From contig NZ_JACVVD010000001.1 of the NCBI RefSeq assembly GCF_014534655.1, positions 1 to 64,000 of the forward strand: a DNA stretch of 64,000 nt, in the 5' to 3' direction. The notes beneath the pieces are model-generated. The model made no database searches. It saw only the letters and a list, made by a program, of their open reading frames with translations, and was not told where the DNA came from. Origin of the DNA: Paenibacillus sedimenti. Its GTDB lineage: Bacteria; Bacillota; Bacilli; Paenibacillales; NBRC-103111. The position numbers and the translations under genes are program-made. Positions 46,871 through 57,400 of this stretch are shown in pieces; the stretch's first letter is position 1, and each line of letters opens with the position of its first letter.

Positions 46871-47575
46871 ATGGAACTGTATGCTGTTAAAGTAGGCGAA
46901 TCTTTGTTCCACTCAAGAAATATATACCGTGACATGAATAATTCAGAAGAAATAGTCAAGATATCGTGGTCTTATTATATTGCCAAGCATAATGATAAAA
47001 CGATTTTCATTGATACAGGTTTTCGCGATGAGACTGTTGCAAATCAATGGGGTATTACTTTTACAGGCGTTGAAACCGAGTTAAGGAACATAATTGACAA
47101 CTTAAACTTCGTTGATACGGTAATTATTACTCACAGTCATTTTGATCACATTGATAATCTTGACTTGTTTGATACACCTGAAATCATTATCTCTAAACTC
47201 GACTATGACATCGCACTAGAAAAATGCTCGCAATCCATTAAAGAAAAACTACTCCAGTGCAATGTTGTGACCGTAGAAAATGAATATATTTACGATAACT
47301 TATTCAGATTCAAAGTTATAGGCGGTCATAGCAATGGTTCATCTGTTGTATATTTTAAATTGGATAATAACGACTATGTGATAACTGGAGATGAATGTTA
47401 TTGGTGCGATAATATGATAAGTAATCGACCAATTGGAATTTATACGAGTACAGAAAATAACGAGAGGTTTATTAACGAAGCTCATCAAAATGGATTGATC
47501 CCACTCCCATTCCATGATTTGAAAATATTTGATCAAAACTCAGTAATTTCGAAAAATATAGTCAGAATCCTTTAA
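46871..47575 (+). CDS. Metallo-beta-lactamase-fold hydrolase
   Basis: 234 residues. Metal-binding motif THSHFDHID (HxHxDH), third ligand region GGHSNGSS, Asp in ITGDECYW and a late His in LPFHD. Related to lactonase-type members such as quorum-quenching N-acyl homoserine lactonases, but the family is too broad to name a substrate. Base composition is clearly more AT-rich than the sugar operons around it, a sign of separate origin. Ribosome site GAGGAAGGGA is about 14 bases before ATG 46871, rather far. Confidence 0.8.
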   Translation: MELYAVKVGESLFHSRNIYRDMNNSEEIVKISWSYYIAKHNDKTIFIDTGFRDETVANQWGITFTGVETELRNIIDNLNFVDTVIITHSHFDHIDNLDLFDTPEIIISKLDYDIALEKCSQSIKEKLLQCNVVTVENEYIYDNLFRFKVIGGHSNGSSVVYFKLDNNDYVITGDECYWCDNMISNRPIGIYTSTENNERFINEAHQNGLIPLPFHDLKIFDQNSVISKNIVRIL

Positions 47576-47672
47576 ATTCATCACGAATTATAAAGTTTAT
47601 CGTCGCAATCACAAATTGTAAACGCTTTAGAATCGTTTTGTGTAAGAATTATTCCGGATTGGGTGAATTTAA

Positions 47673-49904
47673 ATGAACAAAACCTGGTTTCGTCGAATGG
47701 TTTGGTCCTATCTTCCAATCTTTATAATTATTTTCACGGTTATATTTTTTGTTTTTTTTCAAACATTAATTGAACACAACAAGAAGAATGCGGTGGAAGC
47801 TAATAAAATTTTTGCCGGACAATTGATGCAGTCGATCGATATTTCCCTTAAAACTATAGATCAATCGATCATTAATGAAATTTTAAAAAATAAGTTGATC
47901 CTACAATTTTTTGAAGAAATTGACGATCATAACGTCTATCTAAACTACCAAGTGGCTAAAAGATTACAAGAGCTAAAGCAGGAAATGCCGTTGATTGATT
48001 CCATTTATTTGGTTCGTCTTCATGACCGATTCATATATAGCAGCAATGTCTTCCATCAAGTGGAGGAATTCGGAGATCATGTATTTGTTCAGGAACTCGA
48101 ACGGAATTCGCATCTATCACAGTGGACAAATTTAAGGCAATATAGGGAATTTTCCGATCAAGACTATAAAAATGTAATTAGCTTGGTTCGTGAAGCTCCC
48201 ATAAGTGATGGGACAAAAGGGTTCCTGGTTGTGAATATCAGTACCGCTACGTTTCAAGCTAAAATGAATGGAATGTATAACGTTAAGAATACGTTCGTAT
48301 CCCTAAAGGACCGTAATGGAAATGTTCTTCTTACCAATCAGGATCTTTCATCCGGAAATGAGAAGCCGCTTTCCAGCGTGATCTCCGAATATACCGGATG
48401 GAAAATGGAAAGCGGTTTAAATAATGGGATGCTTGTGGGGATTGTTTCAACTTTTTCGAGCATTTGGTTTGGACTCGGTGTTCTGGTTTTCATTTCAGGC
48501 ATTGTTTCGATTGTTTATGTGACCAGAAAAAATTATAAACCTTTAACGGAGATCATTTCTCGAATTGATGCTTACGTGTTCAAACAAAGGGATTCGTTAA
48601 AAAGTATTGAATCGGATGAATTTACATTTATTCATTCCGCCATCGATAACTTTATCGAAAAATCCGAGTTATTTGAGAAACAATTTGAAGAAATCGCTCA
48701 CCTCAAAAGAAAAAATATCTTCAACGAATTAATCACAGGCAAATGTAAGAGCGTTCCCGATGAAGATGATATCGGAATGAATCTGCCGGCTCATTGCAAC
48801 AGACAACAGGTTATGATTATTGAGATCGATTATTATAGAGAATCGTTTTCTCTATACCAGGAGCATGACCAGTATTTATTTAAATTTGTGATCAGCAGTG
48901 TGGTTAATGAAATCATGAACAATCATTCTTTCGCCATTAGATCGGAATGGACTTCAAATCATCAATTAACCGGAATCGTATTCTTGCCGGATCCGATTTC
49001 CGATATGACTCCGACTTGTGAAAAAATAATTGAGTGGGTCAAACATAATTTAAACTTTACCGTCACGATCGGAATAGGGGGGCCAGTAGAGAGTCTTTTG
49101 CATATTTCACATTCGAATAATCAAGCTTATTTATCATTGAAATACAAGCCGGTTTTAGGAAATAACCGAATCATTCTATATGGAAAAACACCAAATCAAT
49201 CAAACAAGGAATCTCATAAATCAATACGTTTAATCCACGACGCGGTCGATTCTTACCGGTTAATGGCGGATGATTGGGAAGATAAATTCGCGGCTATTTT
49301 CAATGAAATAAGGCTCTACTTTAAAACGAAGGACGAAATTATCGACCTTTTGAATTATTACATGTATAACCTGGATCTGCAAATGTCGCAAGCGTCAAAA
49401 GAATACCTTGAAATATGGAAAAATGAAGTCTTGCCCCACTTGCATGAAAGTGTGAAATACTTCGAAACCACAGAACAAATCCAGCATCGGTTGTTCCTTG
49501 CTTTACATACTTTCTCTAATCGAATTGTAGCATTACGGCAGGAGCGAAATTATCACCAGTTATTGAAAGAAGTCAGAAAATATATTGAAGAGCATTTTTA
49601 TAATCCGGAGTTATCACTTGATTATTTGAGCGAAAGATTTCAAGTAAATGCAAAATATCTAAGCCAATTGTTCAAAGAACAATTTGGAGAAAACTTTTTG
49701 GATTTTTTGACGATGGTGCGGGTGGAACATGCAAAACATATGTTATCGAACACCAAAAGCTCCATTCAAGAGATAGGAGACAAAGTAGGTTATACGAATG
49801 CGGTTACTTTTCGCCGTGTTTTCAAAAGAATTGAAGGAATTTCGCCGGTCGACTTTCGCAATCTAAAACCAAAACGAATAACATCAGGAGGTGTTCCTGA
49901 TTGA
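47673..49904 (+). CDS. Membrane-anchored AraC-type regulator
   Basis: 743 residues. First helix at about 11-32 (YLPIFIIIFTVIFFVFFQTL), an extracellular Cache-like region, second helix at about 265-285 (SSIWFGLGVLVFISGIVSIVYV), a long cytoplasmic linker and a C-terminal double helix-turn-helix (LDYLSERFQVNAKYLSQLFKE and NAVTFRRVFKRIEGISPVDF). It joins sensing and DNA binding in one protein without phosphotransfer. The stop overlaps the start of the next gene, a binding lipoprotein, so the two are translationally coupled and may form a sensing unit. Possible targets are the 39-bp operators at 52038, 54322 and 57692, by proximity only. Confidence 0.88.
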   Translation: MNKTWFRRMVWSYLPIFIIIFTVIFFVFFQTLIEHNKKNAVEANKIFAGQLMQSIDISLKTIDQSIINEILKNKLILQFFEEIDDHNVYLNYQVAKRLQELKQEMPLIDSIYLVRLHDRFIYSSNVFHQVEEFGDHVFVQELERNSHLSQWTNLRQYREFSDQDYKNVISLVREAPISDGTKGFLVVNISTATFQAKMNGMYNVKNTFVSLKDRNGNVLLTNQDLSSGNEKPLSSVISEYTGWKMESGLNNGMLVGIVSTFSSIWFGLGVLVFISGIVSIVYVTRKNYKPLTEIISRIDAYVFKQRDSLKSIESDEFTFIHSAIDNFIEKSELFEKQFEEIAHLKRKNIFNELITGKCKSVPDEDDIGMNLPAHCNRQQVMIIEIDYYRESFSLYQEHDQYLFKFVISSVVNEIMNNHSFAIRSEWTSNHQLTGIVFLPDPISDMTPTCEKIIEWVKHNLNFTVTIGIGGPVESLLHISHSNNQAYLSLKYKPVLGNNRIILYGKTPNQSNKESHKSIRLIHDAVDSYRLMADDWEDKFAAIFNEIRLYFKTKDEIIDLLNYYMYNLDLQMSQASKEYLEIWKNEVLPHLHESVKYFETTEQIQHRLFLALHTFSNRIVALRQERNYHQLLKEVRKYIEEHFYNPELSLDYLSERFQVNAKYLSQLFKEQFGENFLDFLTMVRVEHAKHMLSNTKSSIQEIGDKVGYTNAVTFRRVFKRIEGISPVDFRNLKPKRITSGGVPD

Positions 49905-51514
49905 GAAAATTGCTTATGATGCTGACTTTGTTTTTTGTCGCTGCAAGTTTGTTGCCGGCATGCCGATCTCAAAAGGATTTGATAACCGGGCTAACTGATC
50001 AACCCGTTAAATTGTCAGTGTTTGTTTCCCCTCCACCGGATATTAAGGATGTAACCACAAATGTGTTTACGAAGCATTTGGAAAAGACTTTGCATATTAA
50101 ATTTGAATTTGAAGTAGTGCCGGAATCGATCATGAACGAACGGAAAAAAATTGTAATGGCTAGCGGAGATTATCCGGCTGTTTTTCTAAGCGGCAATTTT
50201 ACGCAGGATGAACAGTTAAAGTATGGCCGGCAAGGCAAGTTGATACCTTTAAACAATCTGATCGAAAAATATGGCAGTGAGATCAAAAAAGCCTTTCAAA
50301 AAACCCCCGAACTGAAGAAAGCAATTACCGCTCCGGATGGAAATATTTATGCGCTTCCTTCCGTCAACGAGTGTCTTCATTGTTGGTATGCGCAAAAACT
50401 TTGGATCAATCAAGAGTGGCTGAAAAAATTACATTTGCAGGTACCGACAACGACAGAGGAATTTTATCAGGTATTAAAGGCTTTTAAAACTATGGATCCG
50501 AACGGCAACGGAAAACAGGACGAAATCCCTTTGATCGGTGCTTATGACGGGTGGTACACGAAAATAACCGGATTTCTTATGAGTGCTTTCATTTACGACA
50601 ATGAACAAGATTACTTTTACATGCAGAATGGGAAAATAAAACTGGCGGCTGCGCAGCCTGAATGGAAGAAGGGCCTGGAATATATAAACAGGCTTTACAG
50701 TGAAGGTTTGATCGATCCCGCAAGCTTTACCCAAACTACGGACGCTTTGTGGCATTTGGCAAATCGGCCCGAGACCCATATGATTGGAAGCGCTACCGTG
50801 GGACATATCGGCAAGGCCTTCAGCATAAAACCGGGAGAAACAAGACATAAAGAATATGTTACCGTGCCTCCGCTTACAGGACCTTCCGGATTTCAAGCGG
50901 CCGGCTATTTTAATTCTGTGGGTAACGGACAATTTGCGATAACCGATAAAGCGACGGAAACCGAACAAGCGGCGGCGATGAAACTGGCTGATTATCTGTA
51001 TTCGGAAGAGGCGGCTGTTTTCAACGAGTGGGGACCCGAAGGTTTGTGGTGGAGAAAGGGAAAGACGGGAGAAATCGATGAGCACGGAAGACAAGCCAAA
51101 TATTTTTTAAAGCCGGAGTTTTGGGAACACCGAACACAAAATGTAAGCTGGAGCCAAATGGGCATTCTCTATCGGAATAGAGACCTTCGCGAATCTTGGG
51201 CCGTTCCTGACAATCCATATGATGATAATGGATACGAGCACCGTTTATATATGGAAACGCTTAAAAACTACAAGGGTAAAGAACCCAAAGAACGGTTCCC
51301 TTTGAATATGTTTATGGAATCGAACGATGCAATCGAAGCGGCACAGTTAAGGGCACAAATAAATGATTATATTGAATCCAACACGGTGCAGTTCATAACG
51401 GGCAGCAAAAAAATGGACAGCGACTGGGACGCTTATTTGAAAGGCTTTGAAGGATTGAAATTAAACAGGTATCTGGAAATTTATCAAAAATCGTACGATA
51501 CGTATTATAAATAG
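49901..51514 (+). CDS. Solute-binding lipoprotein coupled to membrane regulator
   Basis: 537 residues. Signal with lipobox LLPAC near residue 21, then a sugar-binding domain of the LplA type with the calcium-loop-like MDPNGNGKQDEIPL. TTG 49901 overlaps the upstream stop by four bases (TTGA), with AGGAGGTG 7 bases before it. No permease genes adjoin. It may present a ligand to the Cache domain of the upstream regulator or share a permease. No terminator is clear after it. Confidence 0.87.
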   Translation: MRKLLMMLTLFFVAASLLPACRSQKDLITGLTDQPVKLSVFVSPPPDIKDVTTNVFTKHLEKTLHIKFEFEVVPESIMNERKKIVMASGDYPAVFLSGNFTQDEQLKYGRQGKLIPLNNLIEKYGSEIKKAFQKTPELKKAITAPDGNIYALPSVNECLHCWYAQKLWINQEWLKKLHLQVPTTTEEFYQVLKAFKTMDPNGNGKQDEIPLIGAYDGWYTKITGFLMSAFIYDNEQDYFYMQNGKIKLAAAQPEWKKGLEYINRLYSEGLIDPASFTQTTDALWHLANRPETHMIGSATVGHIGKAFSIKPGETRHKEYVTVPPLTGPSGFQAAGYFNSVGNGQFAITDKATETEQAAAMKLADYLYSEEAAVFNEWGPEGLWWRKGKTGEIDEHGRQAKYFLKPEFWEHRTQNVSWSQMGILYRNRDLRESWAVPDNPYDDNGYEHRLYMETLKNYKGKEPKERFPLNMFMESNDAIEAAQLRAQINDYIESNTVQFITGSKKMDSDWDAYLKGFEGLKLNRYLEIYQKSYDTYYK

Positions 51515-51532
51515 CGTTGCAGTAACTTCCTA

Positions 51533-51880
51533 GATTAACCACGGTCAAATACGTAGGTCGCGCCTGTTTCATCGATCAACTTATCCATTTGGGTGCGATC
51601 CAGCGGTTTAGCTGAGGTAAGGACTGCTTTTTCAAGATAAATGGTTTCAGGTTCAACTGAAGGTTACCCGCAAATGTAGTTTGACTCCGGCCTTTGTTTT
51701 CCGGTACGTAGCTCACCTGATGGAGGTGATTCCAAGTTCTTCTTGAAAGGCTGCATCCGCTTAGTTTTCAGAGACAATGTCGCGTAAACCCTTATATTGA
51801 TTAAGCTGAGCATCCATGAAAGAGATGATTTTGGCAAAAGCGAGTTCATAACAAGAAACGAAAACTGAACACTCGACGAG
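51533..51880 (-). pseudogene. IS4-family transposase relic
   Basis: On the minus strand, 51650 down to 51541 encodes VEPETIYLEKAVLTSAKPLD followed by RTQMDKLIDETGATYVFDRG, the region of an IS4-type DDE transposase around its second Asp (FDRGY). Above it, about 51880-51690 gives FMDAQLNQYKGLRDIVSEN, stop, ADAAFQEELGITSI, an N-terminal piece in another frame. The pieces are joined by deletions and carry stops, so the element is dead. No intact terminal repeats were found. Confidence 0.65.
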
Positions 51881-51888
51881 AAAAAGTT

Positions 51889-51930
51889 AGTAAAGACCCG
51901 CAGGTTGTCAACTTCTGCGGGTCTTTTACT
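51889..51930. terminator. Hairpin beside the transposase relic
   Basis: Arms GTAAAGACCCGCAG and CTGCGGGTCTTTTAC around a 10-11 base loop. It may be a terminator or a stem-loop belonging to the dead IS end. Confidence 0.55.
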
Positions 51931-52037
51931 CATGTTTAGTATCGGTGCGTCAGAGTTTTACCAGAGCTTTGTGATTGAAAATACCCTGAAAATTATCGTT
52001 AAATAATCATTGGAGAATTGCCGGGGGGTGTGTCTCC

Positions 52038-52099
52038 GAAGATTTCGAATATTTATCGAAAGATATCGAATTCAATATTTCCGGGTTGTTCATTATAAT
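52038..52099 (+). promoter_or_regulatory. Family 2 operator copy P1 with promoter
   Basis: Operator 52038-52076: GAAGATTTCGAA, six bases, TCGAAAGATAT, CGAATTCAAT. It ends in the -35 TTCAAT (52071-52076), followed by a 17-bp spacer and -10 TATAAT (52094-52099). The 115 bases 52036-52150 are almost the same as 54320-54434. TTTCGA and TCGAAA form an inverted repeat, and a third TATCGAA half follows. Confidence 0.7.
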
Positions 52100-52183
52100 A
52101 CGAAATGAATCCGGTACACCAAGGAGGTGCAGGAATCGTATCGGGGGCTTACTGAACCAAAATAAAAAAAGGATGGTGAAAAT

Positions 52184-52310
52184 ATGAATTAGCGCAATGT
52201 GTAAGCGCATACAAAACTGAGAAAGATCAAAATGTTGACGGACAAGAAATTCAAACCGCCATTAATAACGCAATATCCTGGAATCACTCGGGCCGAAACC
52301 GCACAACGAA
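52184..52310 (+). pseudogene. Relic of a second beta-helix protein gene
   Basis: The leader and ATG at 52184 match those of the intact gene at 54469, but the third codon is TAG and about 25 codons are missing. Then the frame encodes VSAYKTEKDQNVDGQEIQTA, INNAISWNHSG, closely matching VSAYTTANDQNVDGPGIQNA in the intact protein. It breaks off about 15 bases before the deacetylase gene. The deacetylase therefore sits under a promoter that once served a beta-helix gene. Confidence 0.75.
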
Positions 52311-52324
52311 AGGAATGACATCAA

Positions 52325-54190
52325 ATGAAAAGAATTTTTTCAATAATCATCGCATTCTTCATTCTTTTATCTCAAATACCGAATGTGTCTCAGACTGCAT
52401 CAGCAGCACCATCAGCCCCATATGTTGTGAATTACAGTGGTAATAATAATCTATCTGCAAGTAGTGATTCCACCGTTGTACCTGGAAGCACCGGTGTCGC
52501 TTCCCAGAAATTTGTCTTTTCAGGAAGTGGCTGGAACGGGGCTTATTACACGGATTGGAGCGCACATGACGTATCTGCTTACAATACTTTAGACTTTTGG
52601 GTAAAAGGAGGAGCTGGAGCTGTAGCTCTTTCCATGAATGTTAGCGATGGGACTAATAGTTATACAGCAAACATACAAACTCCTTCTGATGCATCCTGGA
52701 AGCACGTCTCCATTGATTTCTCTGCTATGACCGGGGTTGATTTTACTAAGTGGAAAACAATTACATTTACCTGTAATACGAGTACTGTTAATACGACGTT
52801 CTATATTAATAACGTTCAGTTCTCATACGTAGATCACTACACTGGACCACAAATAACAGTCGTGCCCTGGAATGGAGCGCAATCAGCAATATCTCTTACC
52901 TTTGATGATGGTGTTGATTCGCAGCTTGATTATGCGGTCCCGGCTTTAGATGCAAAAGGTATGAAGGCTACGTTTTTTATAACGGAAACTGCAATAACGG
53001 GTAGCCGAAAAGAGGATTGGAAAAAGCTCCCCTTGGCTGGCCATGAAATTGGAAACCATTCCAAACATCACTATGAACCAAGTGACAATCCAACCCAACC
53101 CTATCAAAGGACTTATGACGATACTTTAGGCTATGATGAAACTGTCGCAGCTCAAACAGAGATTGCACAAGCGATGGGCACACCAGTTGTAACTTATGCC
53201 TATCCTTACACGAATAATGATCCATATCTCGTCAAATACCTGAAAGATACGCACCTTTCAGCAAGAGGGGGTTGGGGTAACGGAACTTACTATATGAAAC
53301 CATCAGACACCCCCGATTGGATGAATATCTCTTCCCAGTTTACATGGGAAGAGGGAAGCTTCAATACGGACTACAAGAGTTGGGTAGATAATGCAATAAG
53401 CCAAGGTGCCTGGACAGTAATTACGGCACATGATGTTGGTGGTGCTGCTACTTCCTTGCCACTGGATCAGATGAATTTATTGATTAACTATTTGGATACC
53501 AAACGATCCAGCATCTGGATCGCTCCTTACGGGGCGGTAAGCGGCTACTGGAGAGCGCAGAAAACAATCGAAAACCTTACACCAAATGCGACTTCAACTG
53601 GAACGAGTTATACTTGGAACGTTCCAGCCTACTTCCCCAACAATATCAATCTAAAGGTGAAGCTAAAGAACGGGGATGGTTATCAGGTTGTACAAAATGG
53701 TCAAGTCATTCAACCTGATGCAGGCGGCAATTATACGATCTCCTTTGGTGCCAAGTCGCTTGAATTGAAGCGTAAGCCATATGCTGTAAATTATAGCAAT
53801 TCTAATAATCTAACAGCAAGTACTGACGCTACGGTTGTACCCGGAAATACAGGTGTCGCTTCTCAGAAGTTTGTCTATGCAGGAAGCGGCTGGAACGGGG
53901 CTTTTTATTCGAATGATTGGGCCGCACATGACGTATCTGCTTACAATACGTTAGACTTTTGGGTGAAAGGAGGGGCCGGAGGCGTCACGCTTACCATGTA
54001 TGTTGGCGATGGGACGAATGGTTATACCATAAACATACAAACGCCTTCCGATGGATCCTGGAAACATGTTTCTTTGAATTTAGCCACGATGACCGGGGTA
54101 GATTTTACAAAGTGGCAAATAGTTAGGTTTACCAGTGTTACCAATCCAGCTACGTTCTACATTAATAATGTCCAGTTCTCTCGCACATAG
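52325..54190 (+). CDS. Secreted polysaccharide deacetylase (NodB fold) flanked by duplicated binding modules
   Basis: 621 residues. Signal peptide at 1-28 (LLSQIPNVSQTASAAPSA). Residues about 32-168 form a beta-sandwich module (NTLDFWVKGGAG, FYINNVQF) that recurs at about 485-620 with strong similarity. Between them lies a CE4-type domain: motif 1 TFDDG (192-196) and the metal-binding His motif GNHSKHH (245-249). It probably removes acetyl groups from an extracellular polysaccharide such as xylan or chitin-like material, with the two modules holding the substrate. ATG 52325 has only a weak GAAAGGA upstream. Transcription probably comes from the P1 promoter 225 bases upstream. Confidence 0.85.
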   Translation: MKRIFSIIIAFFILLSQIPNVSQTASAAPSAPYVVNYSGNNNLSASSDSTVVPGSTGVASQKFVFSGSGWNGAYYTDWSAHDVSAYNTLDFWVKGGAGAVALSMNVSDGTNSYTANIQTPSDASWKHVSIDFSAMTGVDFTKWKTITFTCNTSTVNTTFYINNVQFSYVDHYTGPQITVVPWNGAQSAISLTFDDGVDSQLDYAVPALDAKGMKATFFITETAITGSRKEDWKKLPLAGHEIGNHSKHHYEPSDNPTQPYQRTYDDTLGYDETVAAQTEIAQAMGTPVVTYAYPYTNNDPYLVKYLKDTHLSARGGWGNGTYYMKPSDTPDWMNISSQFTWEEGSFNTDYKSWVDNAISQGAWTVITAHDVGGAATSLPLDQMNLLINYLDTKRSSIWIAPYGAVSGYWRAQKTIENLTPNATSTGTSYTWNVPAYFPNNINLKVKLKNGDGYQVVQNGQVIQPDAGGNYTISFGAKSLELKRKPYAVNYSNSNNLTASTDATVVPGNTGVASQKFVYAGSGWNGAFYSNDWAAHDVSAYNTLDFWVKGGAGGVTLTMYVGDGTNGYTINIQTPSDGSWKHVSLNLATMTGVDFTKWQIVRFTSVTNPATFYINNVQFSRT

Positions 54191-54232
54191 ATCCAGGGAA
54201 CAACTGACTATAAACTGTCAATAAACTCAATT

Positions 54233-54261
54233 CCCCTCCAAATCATTATCGTTTGGAGGGG
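54233..54261 (+). terminator. Hairpin after deacetylase gene
   Basis: Perfect arms CCCCTCCAAA and TTTGGAGGGG with a 9-base loop; the T-tail is weak. Confidence 0.6.
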
Positions 54262-54321
54262 GATGTGCTTGTTATCATCGCATAGAACCCGTCACCAAGA
54301 ACTGAAACTGGGTGAGTACCC

Positions 54322-54383
54322 GAAGATTTCGAATATTTATCGAAAGATATCGAATTCAATATTTCCGGGTTGTTCATTATAAT
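54322..54383 (+). promoter_or_regulatory. Family 2 operator copy P2 with promoter
   Basis: Operator 54322-54360, the same 39 bases as P1, ending in -35 TTCAAT (54355-54360), 17-bp spacer, -10 TATAAT (54378-54383). It drives the beta-helix protein gene. Confidence 0.7.
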
Positions 54384-54468
54384 ATGAAATGAATCCGATA
54401 CACCAAAGAGGTGCAGGAATCGTATCGGGGGTTAACGGAACCTACAATAAAAATCGGATGGTGAAAAA

Positions 54469-57400
54469 ATGAAACATCGCGCCAAGTTATTACTAGCAGC
54501 AGCACTACTGAGTTCTCAGCTCGGCGGGCTCAATCTTCAACCTGCAGAAGCAGCAACGGTTCACGACGTGTTTGTAAGCGCATACACAACGGCGAATGAT
54601 CAAAATGTCGACGGCCCAGGAATTCAAAACGCCATTAATGCCGCAATATCCTGGAAAAATTCAAATCCGGCTGATCAAGTCAGAGTCATATTTGAAGCGG
54701 GAACCTATATTCTTGACCAGAATAAACGGAACCTTGATGTCATAAACAGCCGTGACTTGACGATCATGGGGCAAGTCGGGCCGGACGGCAAACCGGCCAC
54801 GCTGATTCAAAGCAATTTTAACAATGCGGTAGGTTTCTATGTGAGCGGCGGCGCCAACCTGTCCATTATGAATTTTGCCTGGGAAATGAAGCCCAATTGG
54901 TATACCATTGCCAAGGTTACTTACAAGGATGCATCCACAGTGAAAGTCAAGGTGCAGCCGAATACGGTTGTCGATACAACGTCCGTGATGAGCGCGATCG
55001 AAGATGACCCGAATGCCATTGAAATGATGCTTTATGATAAGGACCGGGAGTACGCCAGCTTCGGTTATTCAACCGGCTATGCACACGGCTGGGAGGATCA
55101 GTCCACGTTTTGGGGTACAACGCGAAGCGAAATCTTGACGGCTTCGTCAGGCAAGTCTTGGCAGCTGGTCAGCGGCACAACCGATGAAATGCAAATGTCT
55201 GATACGAAGATCCCTACGGAAGTGGAGGTCGGCGACCTGATTTTTTGGGAACAACAGAGACCGTCCGAAGGCTATCCTTTCAACGTTGGGGACATCGATA
55301 CTATTCTGATCGATAACCAGTACGCGTATAATTTTGGCAACTTCTATATTCATAATGTTAACAATCCGACTTTGAAACGAATCGATCTGGCTCCCAAGTT
55401 CGAGAGAGGCTGGAACGGACTTAATTTGGGGGATGTCTATGGTACGCCTTGGTTTGTAAATGTCTCCGGTGCTATTATGGTCGATCAATTCAAGGGCAGC
55501 TCCGGGCGTGACGACTTCATGAACAGTACCATTAAAGGGAAAAAGGTTCTGGCCAACCCTGCGGCGAATCAGGTTGTTATCAGTTCTTACAGCGACTACT
55601 ACAGCGATTTTAACAAGCTTCGCGCCGGAGATACGATCGAGTTTTATAAAGACACAGCGGATGCGTTTACAGATTTGACGATGACGCTTGCGCAAACGCC
55701 GGTTCGTTACACGAGCGATTTGGATAATGACGGGACCAATGATTGGCTTGTGACCTTTACCTCCAATATCCCGTCAGGCTTTAATCCAACGGCAACATTG
55801 TTCGCTTTCGCTTCCAAGTATGCCCATAGCTCTGAAACGTATCGTAATACCGAGAATAACGGCATTAAGAGCAACGAATGGCTTATTCACAATGGAACGG
55901 TTGTGGACAACAGCGTGACCGCCCAGCATTTGCAGCCACGAAGTGATGTGGAATGGTACGAAGGAAAGTTCCCGGACAATATCGAAATCGTCGATTCCCG
56001 ATTCTACAATGCCGGGTTTATTCAAACGGGTCTCAATGCAACCTTATCCAGTACGGACAGACCTTTCAGCAATATCCGAATCCATGACAATGCTTTCTTG
56101 CCCATTAATGATCCAACGACCTGGAACAACTACAGAACGAATGTGTCCCTCGATCATACGAACAACGGGCAGCTTTGGAACAACCGTTTCGCCGATGCCA
56201 ATGATAAAATCGTGGATCTCACGAATAACAACACGAATACATCGGAAACCGGAAGCAGCATCATGGGGAAGGGCACGACGGAATATGCTTCTAACGGTAA
56301 CTTTGAGAACGGATTGACAGGGTGGACGGTCGCCAAAGGCAGCGGAATTGGCATCGAAAACGATGGCGGCAGCAACCGCTTGATGATTCCGGGAGGAAAT
56401 ACGTATAGCTTGGTACGTAAAGAGCTGACAGGTTTGAAACCCGATACGTACTACTATTTCAGTGGAGATGCCAGGTTAAATAATCCCAATAACTCGACCA
56501 ATAAGCTGTTTGTCACCCTTCTGGACGCCCGTAAGGTAGCCGAGCCGACAACCCATAGCATATCCTCGACTTACAGCAAGGTAAGTGCGGCGTTTAAGAC
56601 GGGTTCGGATAGCAGCAATTGGTGCGATTATACCGCATCGGTAGACTTCAAGAGATTAACTGGCGGCGAAACCGCTTTGCTGGCCCGGATGGTATCGGCC
56701 ACCCAATACTATCAACTGGTTGCAAAAGCCGGAACTGTAGAGATTAACGCAAACAATAACGGAGCATGGACTACTGTTGCTGCCGCGAATTACACGTTTA
56801 ACAATAATCAATGGTACAATTTAAAGTTTGAGTTGAACGGCAGCTCTCTGAAAGGTTATGTCAACGGCGTATTAGTCCTTCAAGGTACGGATACCACGTT
56901 CAGCCAAGGCGCCGTTGCCTTGAAAAATTATAACTCTACGGCAGAATTTGATAATGTCATTACCCTTCCGATGGAGAACACCTCCAAAGTATTAATGGCG
57001 GAAGACTTCGAAGAGGGAACTGTTGGCGGTTGGGTTAATGCTGGCGACACTTGGGCGCTTGGGGACGATGGCAGCAAGATTTATAAGAATACCAACAGCA
57101 CAGGGGAAGCCATCACCAAATTCAATAATACGACGGCCATCATCAAGGTTTGGAGACGCGACGGTACGGATAAGGCGTATCTGGATAACGTATCGGTTAA
57201 GGAATTGATCGGCGTTGAGAGCAACCTGGCTGATTATAGATCGGCTACAAGCGACAGCAATCCGACAGGCTTTGAGGCATCAAAAGCCATCGACGGAACA
57301 ACTGCAACCGCTTGGAAAGCGGCAGATAGCACGGCCGGGCATTGGCTGACCGCTGATCTTGGCAATGAATACCTGATTACAGGAGCAACTGCGAAATGGT

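Noticed and set aside
46871-47575. Naming the MBL-fold gene as a quorum-quenching lactonase
   Set aside because: HxHxDH and the overall size fit, but the fold covers many reactions and no substrate-specific motif was seen.
47617-47630. cre-like TGTAAACGCTTTAG ahead of the membrane AraC regulator
   Set aside because: Only 12 of 14 positions fit and the conserved final CA is missing.
51664-51933. 89-codon minus-strand ORF as a real gene
   Set aside because: Its DNA is explained by a transposase fragment in another frame; the ORF itself resembles nothing.
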